A stretch of DNA of 64,000 bases from Escarpia spicata (GCA_963995525.1 OZ023214.1:34253698-34317697), one strand, 5' to 3'; positions 1 to 25,739 are shown, counted from the first letter of the stretch. Program-made: numbers and translations. Notes: generated by a model not told the origin, from the letters alone.

Positions 1-1711
1 ACTCGTTCTTTCGAACCAATTATCTGCCTAACGTTAACGAGCATGTGTATAATTAGCAATCTCCTTTTTATGGCAGTCATGAGCTCCACATATGTCGTAG
101 GTTGGAACTTAAATATGACAAACAGACTTGTTTAGAGACAACTCTGTATTGTTGTCCTTAAACAAGCTCCTGAGTGAGACAGCCTTCAAACCCACCATGA
201 AGGCGTACTTTGAATGTGAATTTGATAGTTTGAACTCCAACCTGAACCGTAGCTCCTGTCATTACATGACCATGATGTTAATGCTAAGGAACAACGTGAC
301 GTCACAGCTTCACCTCGTAAGCTCTTACGTAAAACACGATAGGCGCACACAGATACAACCGGATTAAACACAAAGACCATTCAACTACACACATGGCTGT
401 AATCGCCCTCGTCACTGACTACTCGCGCGGCATACAACTCTTTCACTTAAGCCGAATGTTCAGACCAAATAAAGTATCCATAATCTCCCAATTGTTGCGC
501 AAATTGCACTAATTTGTTACAACCGTTTGGCACGGGCGAATTGACTCCCAATTGGTGGGCGATAAAGTAACCGATCAGTAGGACGCGCGGGTTATACCAC
601 AACGCATTAGTGGATTGGGAAAGTAAGAATCGTTATTCACTCACCTTTGCATGATATTGTGCGTCCAACGATGTGATAATTATGATTTAAGCGTTCAGCG
701 CGGCTGTTCGTACAAGCCGCGGTAGAAGCCGTGCGATCCCTGCACGGTGACTCAAACTAATGCCGAGAGCGAGTGTCGGCCTCAAGGAGCATACACAGGC
801 GGGCGTTCACGCATGACATATGACGTACTGTCCTCAATCGGCGCCCGCCCGCTCGCTTGCCCTACCACTCTCGACGGACGAGGCCAACAAGCAAAGCGGG
901 TATTGATCAGATGTGCGCGGTCAGACGCACACAGTCGATCTTTGTTGCGCCGGCCGCCATGCGAGTGACATCTCTAGGGCCGACCACAGCTGTTGCAGAC
1001 GCGGTCAACGGACTCTGTTTGAAGAAACAACGGATTACAAAAAACTTTCTCGTCGCCGCTTATATCATGGCTATAGACACACTAATGGAATGGCGTACCG
1101 TCAACTGACCAGTATAGTTTTATCCAGCGCAACACGCCAGTGTGTATCATACATCATAGTAGCATTCATTAAAGGCCTGCGCGTCCTTACTGCACGTTAC
1201 AAGTCTCTGTCAGATGCGTACTTTATTAATTTTATTACCTACGGTTCGTTGACGTTGTGTCGTTTACTTTCGCACGAGCGGGTATTGCTTTACACGTCCG
1301 CACAGGGAAGACACTCCGACGAAGATGCGTCCATCGGTCCGACACCTGTACGTGTGTGTAGCGCGTGCGTCGTGTGAAAGAAGACGCGATGGTTCGCAGG
1401 GCGCAGTAAACACATCTCGTCTTCCCGGATGTGGGTCCCTCGGACTTATGACAGACGAGCGTTGCGCTTGCGTTATGTGCCCTTCGTACTGTGTATGTGC
1501 TGTCTAGTATCTAGCTATTTACAAACAACACTCACAACGGCGGTAATGCAGCCGAGGTGCATAAGTGTACGAGTCACGTATCTACATCTTAAGAAGCAAC
1601 GAGTTAGCAATAGACGATATTTACAAGAACATAAAACTACCTCACTGATTATAAGTTCAAATGTAGTAGGTTTCCTAACAGTGCGTAACATTTAAACGTT
1701 AATTGTGTGGA
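1..1711. other. Stretch without a recognised gene; CpG-dense core
   Basis: I see no exon or repeat here that I can name. Roughly 560-1480 is visibly richer in G+C and in CpG than its surroundings and carries several short overlapping open frames that look like no protein family I know. It could be a CpG-rich regulatory stretch or the remains of a mobile element; nothing in the sequence decides between these. Confidence 0.4.
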
Positions 1712-2035
1712 ACGCAGTGGCGCAGTGCGGCAATGGATTGGACTCTCGACCGAGAGACCCCGGGTTCGAATCGTGTGGTGCGGTGTCGAATCTTGGACAA
1801 GTTCGTTCACTCTACGTTGCTCCAGTTCATTCAGCTGTATGAATGAGTACCTGGCTATAGGCAATGGTGGATATATGTGAACGAACAGTATTCGCGCATT
1901 AATTGCAGCGTGGCTGGATGCTTCTCAGAGAAGTCGAGATGGTGTTCGATTGGACAGGTCTGCCAGGGAGTAAAATGTAAAGCGCTTTTTGTAGGACTGG
2001 ATACTGCGCTATATAAGAACTCATCTTTGCCTTTT
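1712..2035 (+). mobile_element. tRNA-derived SINE, copy 1
   Basis: The head is tRNA-like: a degenerate A box near 1720-1735 and a clear B box GGTTCGAATC at 1763-1772, following a CTCTCGACCGAGAG stem. The body and tail (GTCGAGATGGTGTTCGATTG, then GGACTGGATACTGCGCTATA) recur in the copy at 31889-32212 and the fragment at 31175-31275, which proves a dispersed family. SINEs are non-autonomous, transcribed by RNA polymerase III and copied by LINE machinery. The partner LINE is not evident, because the tail does not match the CR1 tails in this window. Confidence 0.85.
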
Positions 2036-3029
2036 GTTGTAATATTTACACGGCACCGCTGACACGAAAAAGACTACGTTGTCATTTGGTGTGTTTCATA
2101 AAGTAAATGCACTGTTTACCTCCATTCATGGCGCGTTATCTTATCGAGACATCCACCACATAACTGCATGTTTTTCATCGATTCACACACATACCAGTCA
2201 TTCACAACGTTGAACGAATGTGTAACAAGACTAAGCATTGTGAGAGAAGAGCGTCGCGTCATTACACGACCTGATTACACATGTGTGTTAATGACCCAAT
2301 GGGATTCATTCCGTGTGAAAACCTTACGTTTATGTCAAGGGCTACATATCATATCAGTACCAGCTACAAATTCATACGCGTTTGCTACTGCGATCTATAC
2401 ACACTTGCAGGGTCTCACAACAGACACGAGTAAGTGCATAACAAGTGGTTTACACCGTTACGACAGCTATTTTCGCACTTTATTCTCATGTTGTATACAT
2501 TGTTCTCCCAGTCTGATAGGAATGACGATATCATTTATATCGATGCACTCTCCGACAGCAAAACTGCGCACATTGTTCATTATCAGCAATGGATAGTGCA
2601 CAGCTGCGTTTGTTTATAGATAGTTCAAAAGCTCCTATTTATAGACTCGACTCGCATAAAGAGTCAACCGTACAGAAAGTACAGTTGTACAGTAGAAAGA
2701 AGCACTATAGATGCGGGTGAAGTGATCGACTTGCCACGCAGAAAGAGAACAGACGGAAACAAGATACTAATTGTTCAGTCTCTCTGATTTGATTCATGCC
2801 TCGAGCTGTGACAAGTTAACGCAACACAACAGCGGTGATGTAAACAAAAACACGAGAACCACATGTGAAGAAGTGGCATGCTGGTGAACACAACGACAGG
2901 AACCACGGCACCGCCATTCGTGCAGTTGTGACGTTGAGGGTAAAGATGGTGATGATAAAGGTGAGTATGAGGATAAGATGGAAGATCGAAGACGTCACCG
3001 ACGACGATGACAACGACGGGGACGACATG

Positions 3030-3062
<33 letters not shown>

Positions 3063-5571
3063 ACTAAACAACATTGGCAACGCATTGTAGACACGGGTGT
3101 CGACGATGACGATGATTTATATGACGACGATGATGACGATCTAATAACAACACAACAGCAATATCAACGACCACAACAACCAAAACAACAGCGATAAAAA
3201 CAACCACATTTATCATCACGACACAACCCATACCATTACCTATGCATACAATCAGCCAAATACATCACACAAGAATTCACGTCGCGTGCAAGTAACAAGA
3301 CGGCACCCGCACAAACGTACAACCCGCCCCTGAACTCTGCTAACCACGGCGACGTCGACGCGTGCAGGAGCGTTGGGAGGCGTCGACGGGTGACACTTGT
3401 TTTCGATGGGCGGGCGTAGAGGCAGCCGTTATGTGACACACGACACAACGCCGTCTTTGTGACAACACGCTACTCCTGTGTGCAAGATGATTGCTAGCTC
3501 GATGAGGCAGTCATGAAATGGCAGTTATCGCATCGACGAATGATAGACTACGACAAGACGGGTTTAATTACACGACAATAGAGTGTGTGCGAAACGCTTA
3601 GCCGCATGGAGCATCTCTTAGATACTTGACGAAAAACGTAATGGGCAAATGAGCCGTAAAATCGCCGGCTATCTCAGGTTACTAACTGCGAAAGAAAGGG
3701 GATAAATGCATTACATGAACGACATAGAAGAAGACAACCGCGGTTACGTTAAATAAGCGCTATCACTCTCGACGCGTCGCTTGAAGAGGTGGACGGAAAC
3801 GATACTTTTAAATATTTTAATGGGGTTTAATGAAAAGAATACGTACGTATATACATGTCTGTACGTTCCTTCATACATATTTTCCTGTTTATTTAAGTAC
3901 GTACGCAGACCATGCCTACGTAGTATTAATACAAATTATTAATGTTTACTTTGTAAACATATACTGGTATTTGTGCATTTGTTTTTATATTATAACTTTC
4001 TCTACAGACTCTCTACATATACAAGTAAATCGTGTGAGACGTAAATAAAGTGGAACTGTGGGAAGTAATTGAGACATGTCGAATTGTGGTGTTGAATAAA
4101 GTGAAATTTAAATAACCACCCTACTCTGTAGCAAACAAACACGTGTCTGATATGTCTAATGATGTATGCCAACAATGTGTATGTCGTTAAATGTGGATTT
4201 TCACCAAAATTGACCTCACGTGTCCACTTTGACACTAGACACGAAAAGCGGACCACTCGAAGCTGTGCAAATACAGACAAGTATTGGTTGTGTGTGGCGG
4301 CCCATGAGGAAATTACGTGCTCGATTCGCTGCAAGCAAAGGGAAACGACTGAAATTTGTTGATGGTCGTACATAGCAACTGGAATAAACCCTGCACACTA
4401 AGTTTCGAGTAAATAAACTGCGAGAGTTGTATCAGTGCATTACTGAAATAAGTAAATGTGAAAACTATAGTCTAGTCGTAGAGGATAAATTGTTTTTGAA
4501 CACGATATTCACAAGTTTGTACCTGAAGTCCCTGGTTACGCTGACCTCGACTCGATTGTTTGGTAGTATTCGCTAAATCATATTGGAATAACATTGACAC
4601 ATATTTGCATTTAAAAGATTGAGCAAGATTGCTATCTAGATAAAAAGCATATATGTAGACACGGATTTCTTTGGCTCGATGAGGGTCTAAGACTTAAAGT
4701 ATATAACTTTTTTAACGGATTTGCTTCTAAAGACGGTGGACCAACATTATGGAGGGAGCGGCAACTGATCAGGGGCAGTGGGCGGGGAGAAAGGGGGCGA
4801 CAACAGAAAGAGCAGTGCAACAACACGGCACCTAAACCCTACCCTTGTACAAGGGAACCAAGTGGAAGAACATCTTATTTCTACACATTCGCGCGCTGTC
4901 GCATTCATATAAATCAATAGATATTGTGTTCCACTAATGGATAGATCCGCTTCATCGCGATTTGCTTACGTCACAATTAACATCATGCGTGACCCTTCGT
5001 CAAACCTTGCCTAGCCAACAATGTTGATAATGGTTACATGTGTGAATTGCATTACTATTGCTGCGTCGCACCTCATAAATCACACATTTCCGTATACAAT
5101 TGTGACTTTACAATCTTTGTCTTGTGTTTTTGTCATAAAGAAGAACTATTGTGGCCAGAATTTCAACAGAATATACGACAGAATGCCCGAAAGCACCACG
5201 TATTCGGCATCCATTTTTATGACTTGGCGGACCTATCGTTAGGCTACTGATCACGTGTTGGATCGGTCAATATACAGTCCTCTGTTGAAATGAATAATTC
5301 ACACTGTCGTTTTACAAACGCAACTTTGTTGCCCTCAATTCTGCTATCTTTCTCCAGTGAGAAACATGTTTGTGTCAGTACTTTCATAAACATTCATTTT
5401 TTTCTAAATGTCTATTTGATCTTCTCTTATTTGCCTTGCCTCTGGGGTTGTCAAACAACATTCCTTTAGTTGTTTTTCATAACTAAGATTTATTTGGTGG
5501 CTTCTCTGAGAGTTACTGCTATACATATCCTATTAGGAATCACCTACCCCTTTATGAAAACACACATACGA
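2036..5571. other. Stretch without a recognised gene
   Basis: No exon is recognised. The open frame at 2168-2596 has no recognisable motif. A (GAC)n run at 3021-3062 produces a poly-aspartate frame that I regard as repeat-driven. The rest is AT-rich unique-looking sequence. Confidence 0.4.
3021..3062. repeat. (GAC)n trinucleotide repeat
   Basis: About 11-14 GAC units with degenerate GAT/GAC flanks up to about 3140. They are read as poly-Asp on the plus strand and poly-Val/Ser on the minus strand. Confidence 0.85.
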
Positions 5572-5642
5572 TTGTATGTATATGTATGTATATATATATA
5601 TACACGTTGTATATATATATCTATATATATATATATATATAA
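5572..5642. repeat. (TA)n-rich simple repeat
   Basis: Two interrupted TA/TATG runs with no other structure. Confidence 0.8.
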
Positions 5643-7489
5643 GCCGATCTCTTTTATTCCCCGTCTCTCGGTTGTCCTGCCTTAAGGACGTGTCTCGTCT
5701 CGCTGTCTTTTATTGCCCCGTTAGAGGCAAACTTGACAACTGTTCATTCATGCTTCGTAAGTCTATTGGTGCTACAATTCTCCGGGTGACAACGCTAAGC
5801 ATAAACTGTAGAGCTATTATTGTCGGCAGCTGACAAGTCAAAGTATACGAGAAGAAATACAAAGGAGTCAGAAGGCTATAATGGCGATTCCTGCTGAGGT
5901 AACATCTGCTGAGGCTATCTTGTGGTTGACAGGCATGCACGCCGGTGGGTTGATTTATTGGCATGCCAAAATATACAGTATAACAGTCTTCGTTTGTTAG
6001 GTTTGTTTATTTCATCAATCGATTATGTATTTTCGAATAATTAGCGAGGTGAAAGATCATAACAGTAACAGGCTTTGCATATATATTAATATAAATATCA
6101 TAAACTACTAATAAATGTCAGTGTCGCAATGTTCACCCATTATACAGTCGTCGTTCCAACTGAAATTATGACACCATTCAACAAGCGTGGGTGACCGTTC
6201 GATTTTATTCCTGCATTTTTGAATGTCCGTTTAGGCAGTTTATGCTTTCTCCCCTGTTTCAAATTTTTTTTATTGCTAAAGCCAAGGTGACACTAGTTCC
6301 ACACGGAGTTTAAAGCAAAACGCATCCACGACTCACACAATGCTCGAAGGGCACTTACAAGAACAACGTACCCTGGACATTTATATTGCGGTGCCGGTGA
6401 TTGTAGCGGACTTTGCACCAAGTCTGGGATCTAGACAGTCACTGTTCTATGTGTTTGTGTGACATAGTGCTTGTGCCCGGCGTACGGGAGTGAACGTATC
6501 CTCCCCCCACACACTCCACTGCAGACAGCTGATACCCGCACTCTGTAGCACTCGATATGTAACGTTTACAGGACCTACACGTTACTGTTTACGATCACTA
6601 CAATTATTGCTTATTATATATAAACTGTGGGTTCCTGTGGAATAATTCAGATTGGAAATAACAAATTGTTTGTCGGCATGATGTTTTGTCAGCATGAAGA
6701 GACGTATAGCAACCTCATTCCAGTTAGCAGCGTCGTTGTGATAGTAACGTAACAAGGAGCAGCAGGAGCAGCAGAAGCAGCAGCAGCAGCAGCAGCAAAG
6801 GCAACGGCGGTATTTTCTATAGAAAGGAACGCATAATATACCAGTGGCGACACCTATCGAATGCGAGAACAACTACTATAACTTAGAGAGCGAGGTTTTG
6901 CGTTTATTCATTGAAAACTTGCATTGATCACATTTGCTATAGTTCGACGCCATTTTCGAGCCCTTTGCGTTACAATATTATCTTTGGATGTGTCATTCTG
7001 AACTGCGATCAATGTATGATATAAAAAATAGATTATTCAACTATCTGTGGAAAGATCATCGAAAGAACTGTCCTATCCAGTTACACATGTGTTGACATTG
7101 CACCCATATATATGTGAATATGCTAACTTTGGGAGAAGTCCAGCAGTATTTCCTCCCAGGTGTCGAAATCCGTTCGCCTCTTTAGGTGTTCAATCGCTTC
7201 CTTGGACGATTTGCACCTCGTTTAACAATTGGCAATGTATTTCATGTGTGTGCGAGTGTAAAAGAGGTAAACAGAGCGCGAATTAAAGTACATGCATACG
7301 AAACTAATCCGACTCTCCCAGCCAAAACATGTCTGCTCATATATTGTATAAGAGTTAACAAGAACGACAATGGTAGTGATACAGTTGGTCTGCATTCTAT
7401 TTATGTTGACCTCTGACACTATAGGCAGATGGCATATATCAATGAGAGCGACAGTCGTACTGATGTTACATCGCTCGTGGGACCTTGTA
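5643..7489. other. 3' flank of the carboxypeptidase gene, no gene recognised
   Basis: This lies downstream of the minus-strand carboxypeptidase stop codon. It holds an (AGC)n cluster at about 6755-6800 and otherwise unique-looking sequence. No canonical AATAAA was found close below the stop on the minus strand; an AT-rich variant (AACATAAATAG) lies near 7398-7408. Confidence 0.4.
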
Positions 7490-20190
<12,701 letters not shown>

Positions 20191-20345
20191 CTCGCCGATA
20201 GTTCCTTGCCAACTGGACACAGTGTCACACAAGATACCTAATTTCAAGCTGGTGTCCGGGAGACTGTCAGTTTAACTGACATCTCAATTATGCACGGCTG
20301 TCGGCGCTATGGCAGTGCTCCAACATCATATACGATAATCGATTA
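20191..20345 (-). promoter_or_regulatory. Putative carboxypeptidase promoter/5'UTR
   Basis: Directly upstream of the start codon on the minus strand. A TATA-like GTATATGATG lies near 20328-20337, and a 15-bp palindrome GTCAGTTTAACTGAC at 20266-20280. The transcription start is not determined. Confidence 0.3.
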
Positions 20346-21441
20346 AACATAGGCATTCTGCTGATAGGCCGTTATATCGAAGGCAACGTGCGTCAGGTGC
20401 ACCTAGTTTAATAGCAAGGCAGTTTCGTTAGATTATGATTGCCGTTATGTCCTCGTAAAACTGGGTTCTCAACCACTGACTTCGTCATGCCGACCAACGA
20501 GCATTTTTGTGAGGTATTGGCTTGGACGCAAAAATTGCGTACCCAAGAGTCACACATCCATAACTAGTTTAATCGCATCATCTCCGATATCACCCTTTGC
20601 ATTTGCATTTAAACACTCACAGATAAAATAGTCATTGATGTTTCTGGCACCTTTCAGTTGTTATGGTCGTTAATGCGCCATCCACAACAGCTTGTGATAC
20701 AGATATCGCCGAGTATTATCACTGACGAGTCGGTTCTGGACTGAGGTAAACAAACGCAGTAACGATAAAATATTATCTTTTTATCTGACCACAGAATGTT
20801 GCAAATATATATCCAGTTAAACAGTGCCTGATAATTCTTATACTCTGGGATTGTCCGTCGATCATCAGCATTTATTAGTTCACAATAAAGATGGTTGTTG
20901 CATGCGACTAACGTCATGTCTCGGTACCCCGCCCACTCGGAAGTGATGAACATGTGAATGATCAGTTACTTTGTTGCCAGCTGTATGAATAATCAATTAC
21001 ATTTGTACAATGTGTACCTTGCTTCATCAGCGCAACGTAAGATAAGCTTTAGGTCACGAACAATTCTAGTTTTTAAATTATAGTTGGCAAACCATAGCAT
21101 TACAGCCTTGTTATGGTTATGTTTGCATGCTGTGATGTGCAAAAGTGTACTGAGTTGATTCAGGCCATCTTAGTCTACACAATTCGGAGCTGTAGCATTA
21201 CTTTTGGTGCTAACAGGCATTGTGCCAATCTTTATAACAGTGACATTTGTAGGGATATTACTATCAATTACGTGTATAGAATACAAAAAGGGAGAGGGAG
21301 CTTAGCGGGTCAAGTCTAGTCATCCATTAGTGTTCCTTGCTTCCTTGTATTGGCGCAATAGATGATTTGATTTTGATTATGATTTTATCTTAAAACCAAG
21401 GGACCCTTTCGTAATGACTCTAATTATTATTATCACTACTC
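20346..21441. other. Stretch without a recognised gene
   Basis: Unique-looking AT-rich sequence. No exon, RNA gene or repeat is recognised. Confidence 0.4.
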
Positions 21442-21479
21442 TGACTCTCAGTGAGAAGCTGCCTAGTTTCTCGCTGAGA
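21442..21479. other. Small hairpin
   Basis: CTCTCAGTGAGAA pairs with TTTCTCGCTGAGAG across an 8-9 base loop with one mismatch. It does not end in a U-run and is unassigned. Confidence 0.5.
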
Positions 21480-22193
21480 GCTGTACACCGGGACAACTGC
21501 TTCCACCATTACAGTCCTTTCATCTAAAACTTGTTTCCGCTGACTACTTAAAGGAAATAAAAATAAGGCATTAGCTAAAATCCTTTTTCCATGTGTACAC
21601 AAAGTTTAACATTGTATGTAACATTTGACAACATTAAACAAATACAGAAAAATACATTTGTAGCATAAATTCGATTTTAAGCCCGGCTGTGAAGCGATTC
21701 CCGCGGAAAATTAAATGTTAATGAGCTAGGCGATCACGTGGTATCATGACGTCACTTATGACACACACTCGCATCAGGCCGACCCTTTCCATGCATTCAG
21801 AGCATGTTTACAAGGATAGCTTTTGGGTCGAAACGAGCGTCAGAATGAGTTATTGTGCAATATTCCGACGTAATACAAACACTAGTCATCACAGAGGAAC
21901 AAACGTTTATCTTACGGTTCCACCTGAATCGAATTTTATTCAAAACAACGAATGCGAATGGGCCTACAAGTCGACTAGATTTCGCCGAGCTTGCGCTCGT
22001 TTTCAGAATAATTATATCGAATGCAACCAACGGGAGATAATCTACACAAATAAACATACATAGCAAACATATATTGTATTCAGCTACAGAAAGTAACGTG
22101 CATAATCTCATAATATCGCTAGAATATCGATATATGAAGCAGAAGATGTACAATTTATCATAACAACTTAAATCAGTCAGTGAATTTATGTTG

Positions 22194-22279
22194 GTGCCGC
22201 TAGCTCAGTTGGTAGACGCGTTGGTTTCTTGCCATTTACTTTACAATCGGGCGACGCCGGTTCAATTCTGACAGCATGC
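22194..22279 (+). other. tRNA-like sequence in left arm
   Basis: An A-box-like TAGCTCAGTTGG at 22201-22212 and a B-box-like GGTTCAATTC at 22259-22268 at tRNA-like spacing. The acceptor stem does not pair well and the B box departs from GGTTCGAATC, so this is probably a tRNA-derived element head and not a working tRNA. Confidence 0.6.
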
Positions 22280-22532
22280 AAACTATTGATCACAATCTGT
22301 TTTCACATATATAATTACAATATTTTACCGTACAATATATTTACAATTAATAAATTATATATCCATTACATTATATTTGTTTGGATAAATACAATTTAGA
22401 AACATCGTTATATAATGACCATATTTTCATTTTTGTGGCGAATAAATAATGACTACAAAAATAAGAATTATTTACAAACAGTGCATTACTTCGTGAAAAC
22501 ATAAACAAAAAAGTGTAAAGAAAAATAAATGG

Positions 22533-22625
22533 TTTGCATGCTGTCAGGATTGAACCAGCGTCGCCTGATTGTAAAATAAACGACACGTAAACAACGCGCC
22601 TACCCACTAAGCTAGCGGGACCAGC
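22533..22625 (-). other. tRNA-like sequence in right arm
   Basis: Minus-strand partner of the left-arm sequence, with CTAGCTTAGTGGGTAGGCGC and GGTTCAATCC. The two differ in the anticodon region, so they have diverged since duplication. Confidence 0.6.
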
Positions 22626-23604
22626 GGAAACTGCCTGTCTGATTTATGTTGTTATGATAAATTGTACAACTCCTTCATATATCGATATTCTGTTGATATT
22701 ATGAGATTATGCACGTTACTTTATGTAGCTGGATACAATACATGTTTGCTATGTATGTTTATTGGTGTAGATTATCTCCCGTTGGTTGCATTCGATATAA
22801 TTATTCTGAAAACGAGCCCAAGCTCGGCGAAACCTAATCGACTTGTAGGCCCATTCCCATTCGTTGTTTTGAATAAAATTCGATTAATGTGGAACCGTAA
22901 GATAACTGCTTGTTCCTCTGTGATCACTAGTGTTTGTATTACGTCGGAATGTTGCACAATAACTCATTCTGACGCTTGTTTCGACCCAAAAGCTATACTT
23001 GTAAACATGCTCTGAATGCATGGAAAGGGTCGGCCTGATGCGAGTTGGAGTCATAAGTGACGTCATATCTCGGCATCCCGAAAAGCGAGCAAAAAATATG
23101 CATATTCGAAAATGTCCGGATGCACAGCATAAAATGTGGAATTTTTAATTCATTGAATTTGTTTGCTTGGTGGACGTGGAAATAGATAGCAGGATGTAAT
23201 TTAACATGAATTCAAGCAATCTATGTTTTTATTCCCTTTGATATACAGTATCGCCAGTTACGTTATTGCATGCAGCAGATACTAATTTCCCGGTAGCGAT
23301 CGCTTCCCGGTAAATCGAACACAACACCACCTTGGCGCCTTCTGGAGAATGCCTCTCCATTCAATGTGTCCACTAAAGTATATAAATAAATAAATGTAAA
23401 TAACTACCTTCGTATGATTTATAATACATAATTGATTAGTAACTCATGTGTCAATGGTGTGAGAAATCGAATGAATATAAAACTATGCAAATATATACAT
23501 GGGCGCCTCGGTTGAGATACAGTTACAATGGTCCAAACTTAGCGTAATACTACATTATTCATGATCACAATGTTGTTATGCGTAGGACCGCTACTCTTGT
23601 CCAT

Positions 23605-24173
23605 ATGGCGCCTGGCATGAACCGTTACTGCTATTAATGTAGCGTTGGCATGAACCGTTATTGCTATTGATGTGGCGTTGGCATGAACCGTTACTGGTAT
23701 TAATGTGGCGTTGTCATGAACCGTTCTGCTATTGATTTGGCGTTGGCATGAACCGTAACTGGTATTGATATGGCGTTGGCATGAACCGTAACTGCTATTG
23801 ATGTGGCGTTGGCATGAAACGTTACTGCTATTGATGTGTCGTTGGCATGAACCGATACTGGCATTGATATGGCGTTGGCATGAAACGTTACTGCTATTGA
23901 TGTGGCGCAGACATGAACCGTGACTGCTACTGATGTGGCGTTGGCATGAAACGTTACTGCTGTTGATGTGGCGCTGGCATGAAACGTTACTGCTATTGAT
24001 GTGGCGCTGGCATGAACCGTTGCTGCTATTGATGTGGCGTTTGCATGAACCGTTACTGTGACGTTGGAATGATCACCACAGTTGCTGATGTCGCGTTGGC
24101 ATAAGCTGCTGTTGATGTTGATGTAACTTTCGCATAATGTGGCATGAACGTTTACTGCCATTGATGTGGCGTT
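23605..24173. repeat. 33-bp minisatellite
   Basis: About 14 clear units of 33 bp, built on GGCATGAACCGTTACTGCTA and TTGATGTGGCGTT, then degenerate units. Because 33 is a multiple of three, the minus strand stays open across the array (23700-24161) and reads as an 11-residue repeat (HANATSIAVTV). There is no signal peptide or flanking exon, so I treat it as a repeat, not a gene. Confidence 0.92.
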
Positions 24174-24458
24174 TTTACTTTCACTTACACATATCCGATA
24201 CGGTTCTTATAGTCCAGTAGCTTTTAATCAATTTTCACGCATGTTTGCGCGCATGTGAGAGGTGATTGTGTTTTGCTGATACCAAGTCTGATTTTGAAGG
24301 AGATTATAGATGTGGTGATACTACAGGGCATTCCATCGATTCACGATGATTTTCTGTCTGAAGAATTGTAGCTGCTATTGATGTCGTAACTGCTATCATG
24401 AATAGTAACTTCTAGTGATGTCGCGTTTTCATGAGCCGTAACTGCTAGCACTCATGTG

Positions 24459-24740
24459 GACACACACACACGCACACGCACACGCACACGCACACGCACA
24501 CGCACACGCACACGCACACGCACACGCACACGCACACGCACACGCACACGCACACGCACACGCACACGCACACGCACACGCACACGCACACGCACACGCA
24601 CACGCACACGCACACGCACACGCACACGCACACGCACACGCACACGCACACGCACACGCACACGCACACGCACACGCACACGCACACGCACACGCACACG
24701 CACACGCACACGCACACGCACACGCACACACACACACATT
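24459..24740. repeat. (CACACG)n hexanucleotide array
   Basis: About 46 almost perfect tandem units, alternating pyrimidine-purine over roughly 280 bp. All six frames are open through it. Confidence 0.97.
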
Positions 24741-25080
24741 ATGATTCGTTCGGCCACGCAGAGACGCACTAGGTAAATGAGGAATGGTTGTAGTAATTAC
24801 TTTTCCAAGCAGTATTGCATGGGATTAATTTGTACATTCCATGTGCTATATATTACTGCATATTTCCTCTGGTGATAACGAATAGACGCTGACCACTCGG
24901 GTACGAGATCTGTGGGGATTTTCCCGCATTTCAGAATCAGCAACTTGGCTGGGATGACATTGAGGGGGATCAGCTTCCGGTGTGTTTTTATTCTGGACAA
25001 AACGAGCTGTGTCACTTTCAACATTTTCTCAGACGATGTCGGTTAAGTCGAGTTTAATATGCTGTAAAAGTTTAAATATA

Positions 25081-25156
25081 ATCGTACGACCAGTGTCCAA
25101 CGGAGCGCAATGAACGCTATAATGGCCGTCTATGAGACATCAATTGTGGTCGTACA
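25081..25156. mobile_element. Short foldback with GTACGACCA ends
   Basis: GTACGACCA at about 25083 faces TGGTCGTAC at about 25147. The internal GCTATAATGGCCGTCTATGA resembles the right end of the element at 43790-44229, so the two are probably related. Confidence 0.45.
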
Positions 25157-25404
25157 CTCCACATAGAACATCCCTATTCTGGTGCACCCATTCGCGGTTA
25201 TGAATAGCGGATAATAACTTAATAGGGCTTCAATAAACATAACGTTATTCTACTCGAAATAAAGTTAACGACGGTTATACGTCTCGTTAAGTTGATATAT
25301 GCATTTCTTTACAAGTAAAGGTGCTGCGTTAACGGTTCTTTTGATCCATTCAAAGCTTCACACAATGATGTATCTTGTTATAATTCTCTTATATGAAGTC
25401 ACGC

Positions 25405-25414
25405 GCGTGTGTGT

Positions 25415-25457
<43 letters not shown>

Positions 25458-25480
25458 CGTGTGTGCGTGTGCATCTGCGT
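25405..25480. repeat. (GT)n/(GC)n microsatellite
   Basis: Interrupted GT array with a CGCGCG core. Confidence 0.93.
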
Positions 25481-25739
25481 GTGCTTATGTAAATGGAACC
25501 TTTGTATGTTGCTGGCAGTGGGGCAGCCCACATAATATTGCTAGCATTTGCCACCACAATGGAACATTTATCATTGTATTTGTTGTATCTTCTTGTTGAA
25601 TAAATGTTCGTTATGGCCACTTCGAGGAGCGCTTTCGGCATTGAAGCCGTTTCCCAGACCCATGAGCAAAGTATTGTTTGAATGTTTGGGGATGGGCCAC
25701 CAGTTCTTGCGTGAACACATAATTGTGCATATGATTTGA

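Larger units (their letters stand above)
21745..23068. repeat. Long inverted repeat, ~540-bp arms
   Basis: The left arm 21745-22290 and right arm 22531-23068 are reverse complements of each other with scattered substitutions; the spacer is about 240 bp. The outer ends read ATGACGTCACTTATGAC in both directions. Each arm contains a tRNA-like sequence at its inner end. It could be a large foldback transposon or two head-to-head copies of one tRNA-headed element. No transposase is seen. Confidence 0.88.

Noticed and set aside
913..1377. 154-codon frame in the CpG-dense region
   Set aside because: Overlaps other equally long frames, has no motif, and GC-rich DNA has fewer stops by chance.
2865..3197. 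Frame with long poly-aspartate runs
   Set aside because: Driven by a (GAC)n repeat; no homology, splice context or signal peptide seen.
20191..20247. Longer carboxypeptidase N-terminus upstream of 20190
   Set aside because: The upstream codon is TTG, not ATG; starting at 20190 gives a good start context and a normal signal peptide.
22194..22279. Working tRNA gene
   Set aside because: Acceptor stem does not pair and the B box is off consensus; the mirrored copy differs in the anticodon region.
23605..24173. Regular repeats considered as a CRISPR array
   Set aside because: The 33-bp units are contiguous with no unique spacers, and the DNA is eukaryotic; it is a minisatellite.
24429..24776. 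Several ~100-codon frames of two-residue repeats
   Set aside because: Pure (CACACG)n microsatellite in all frames.
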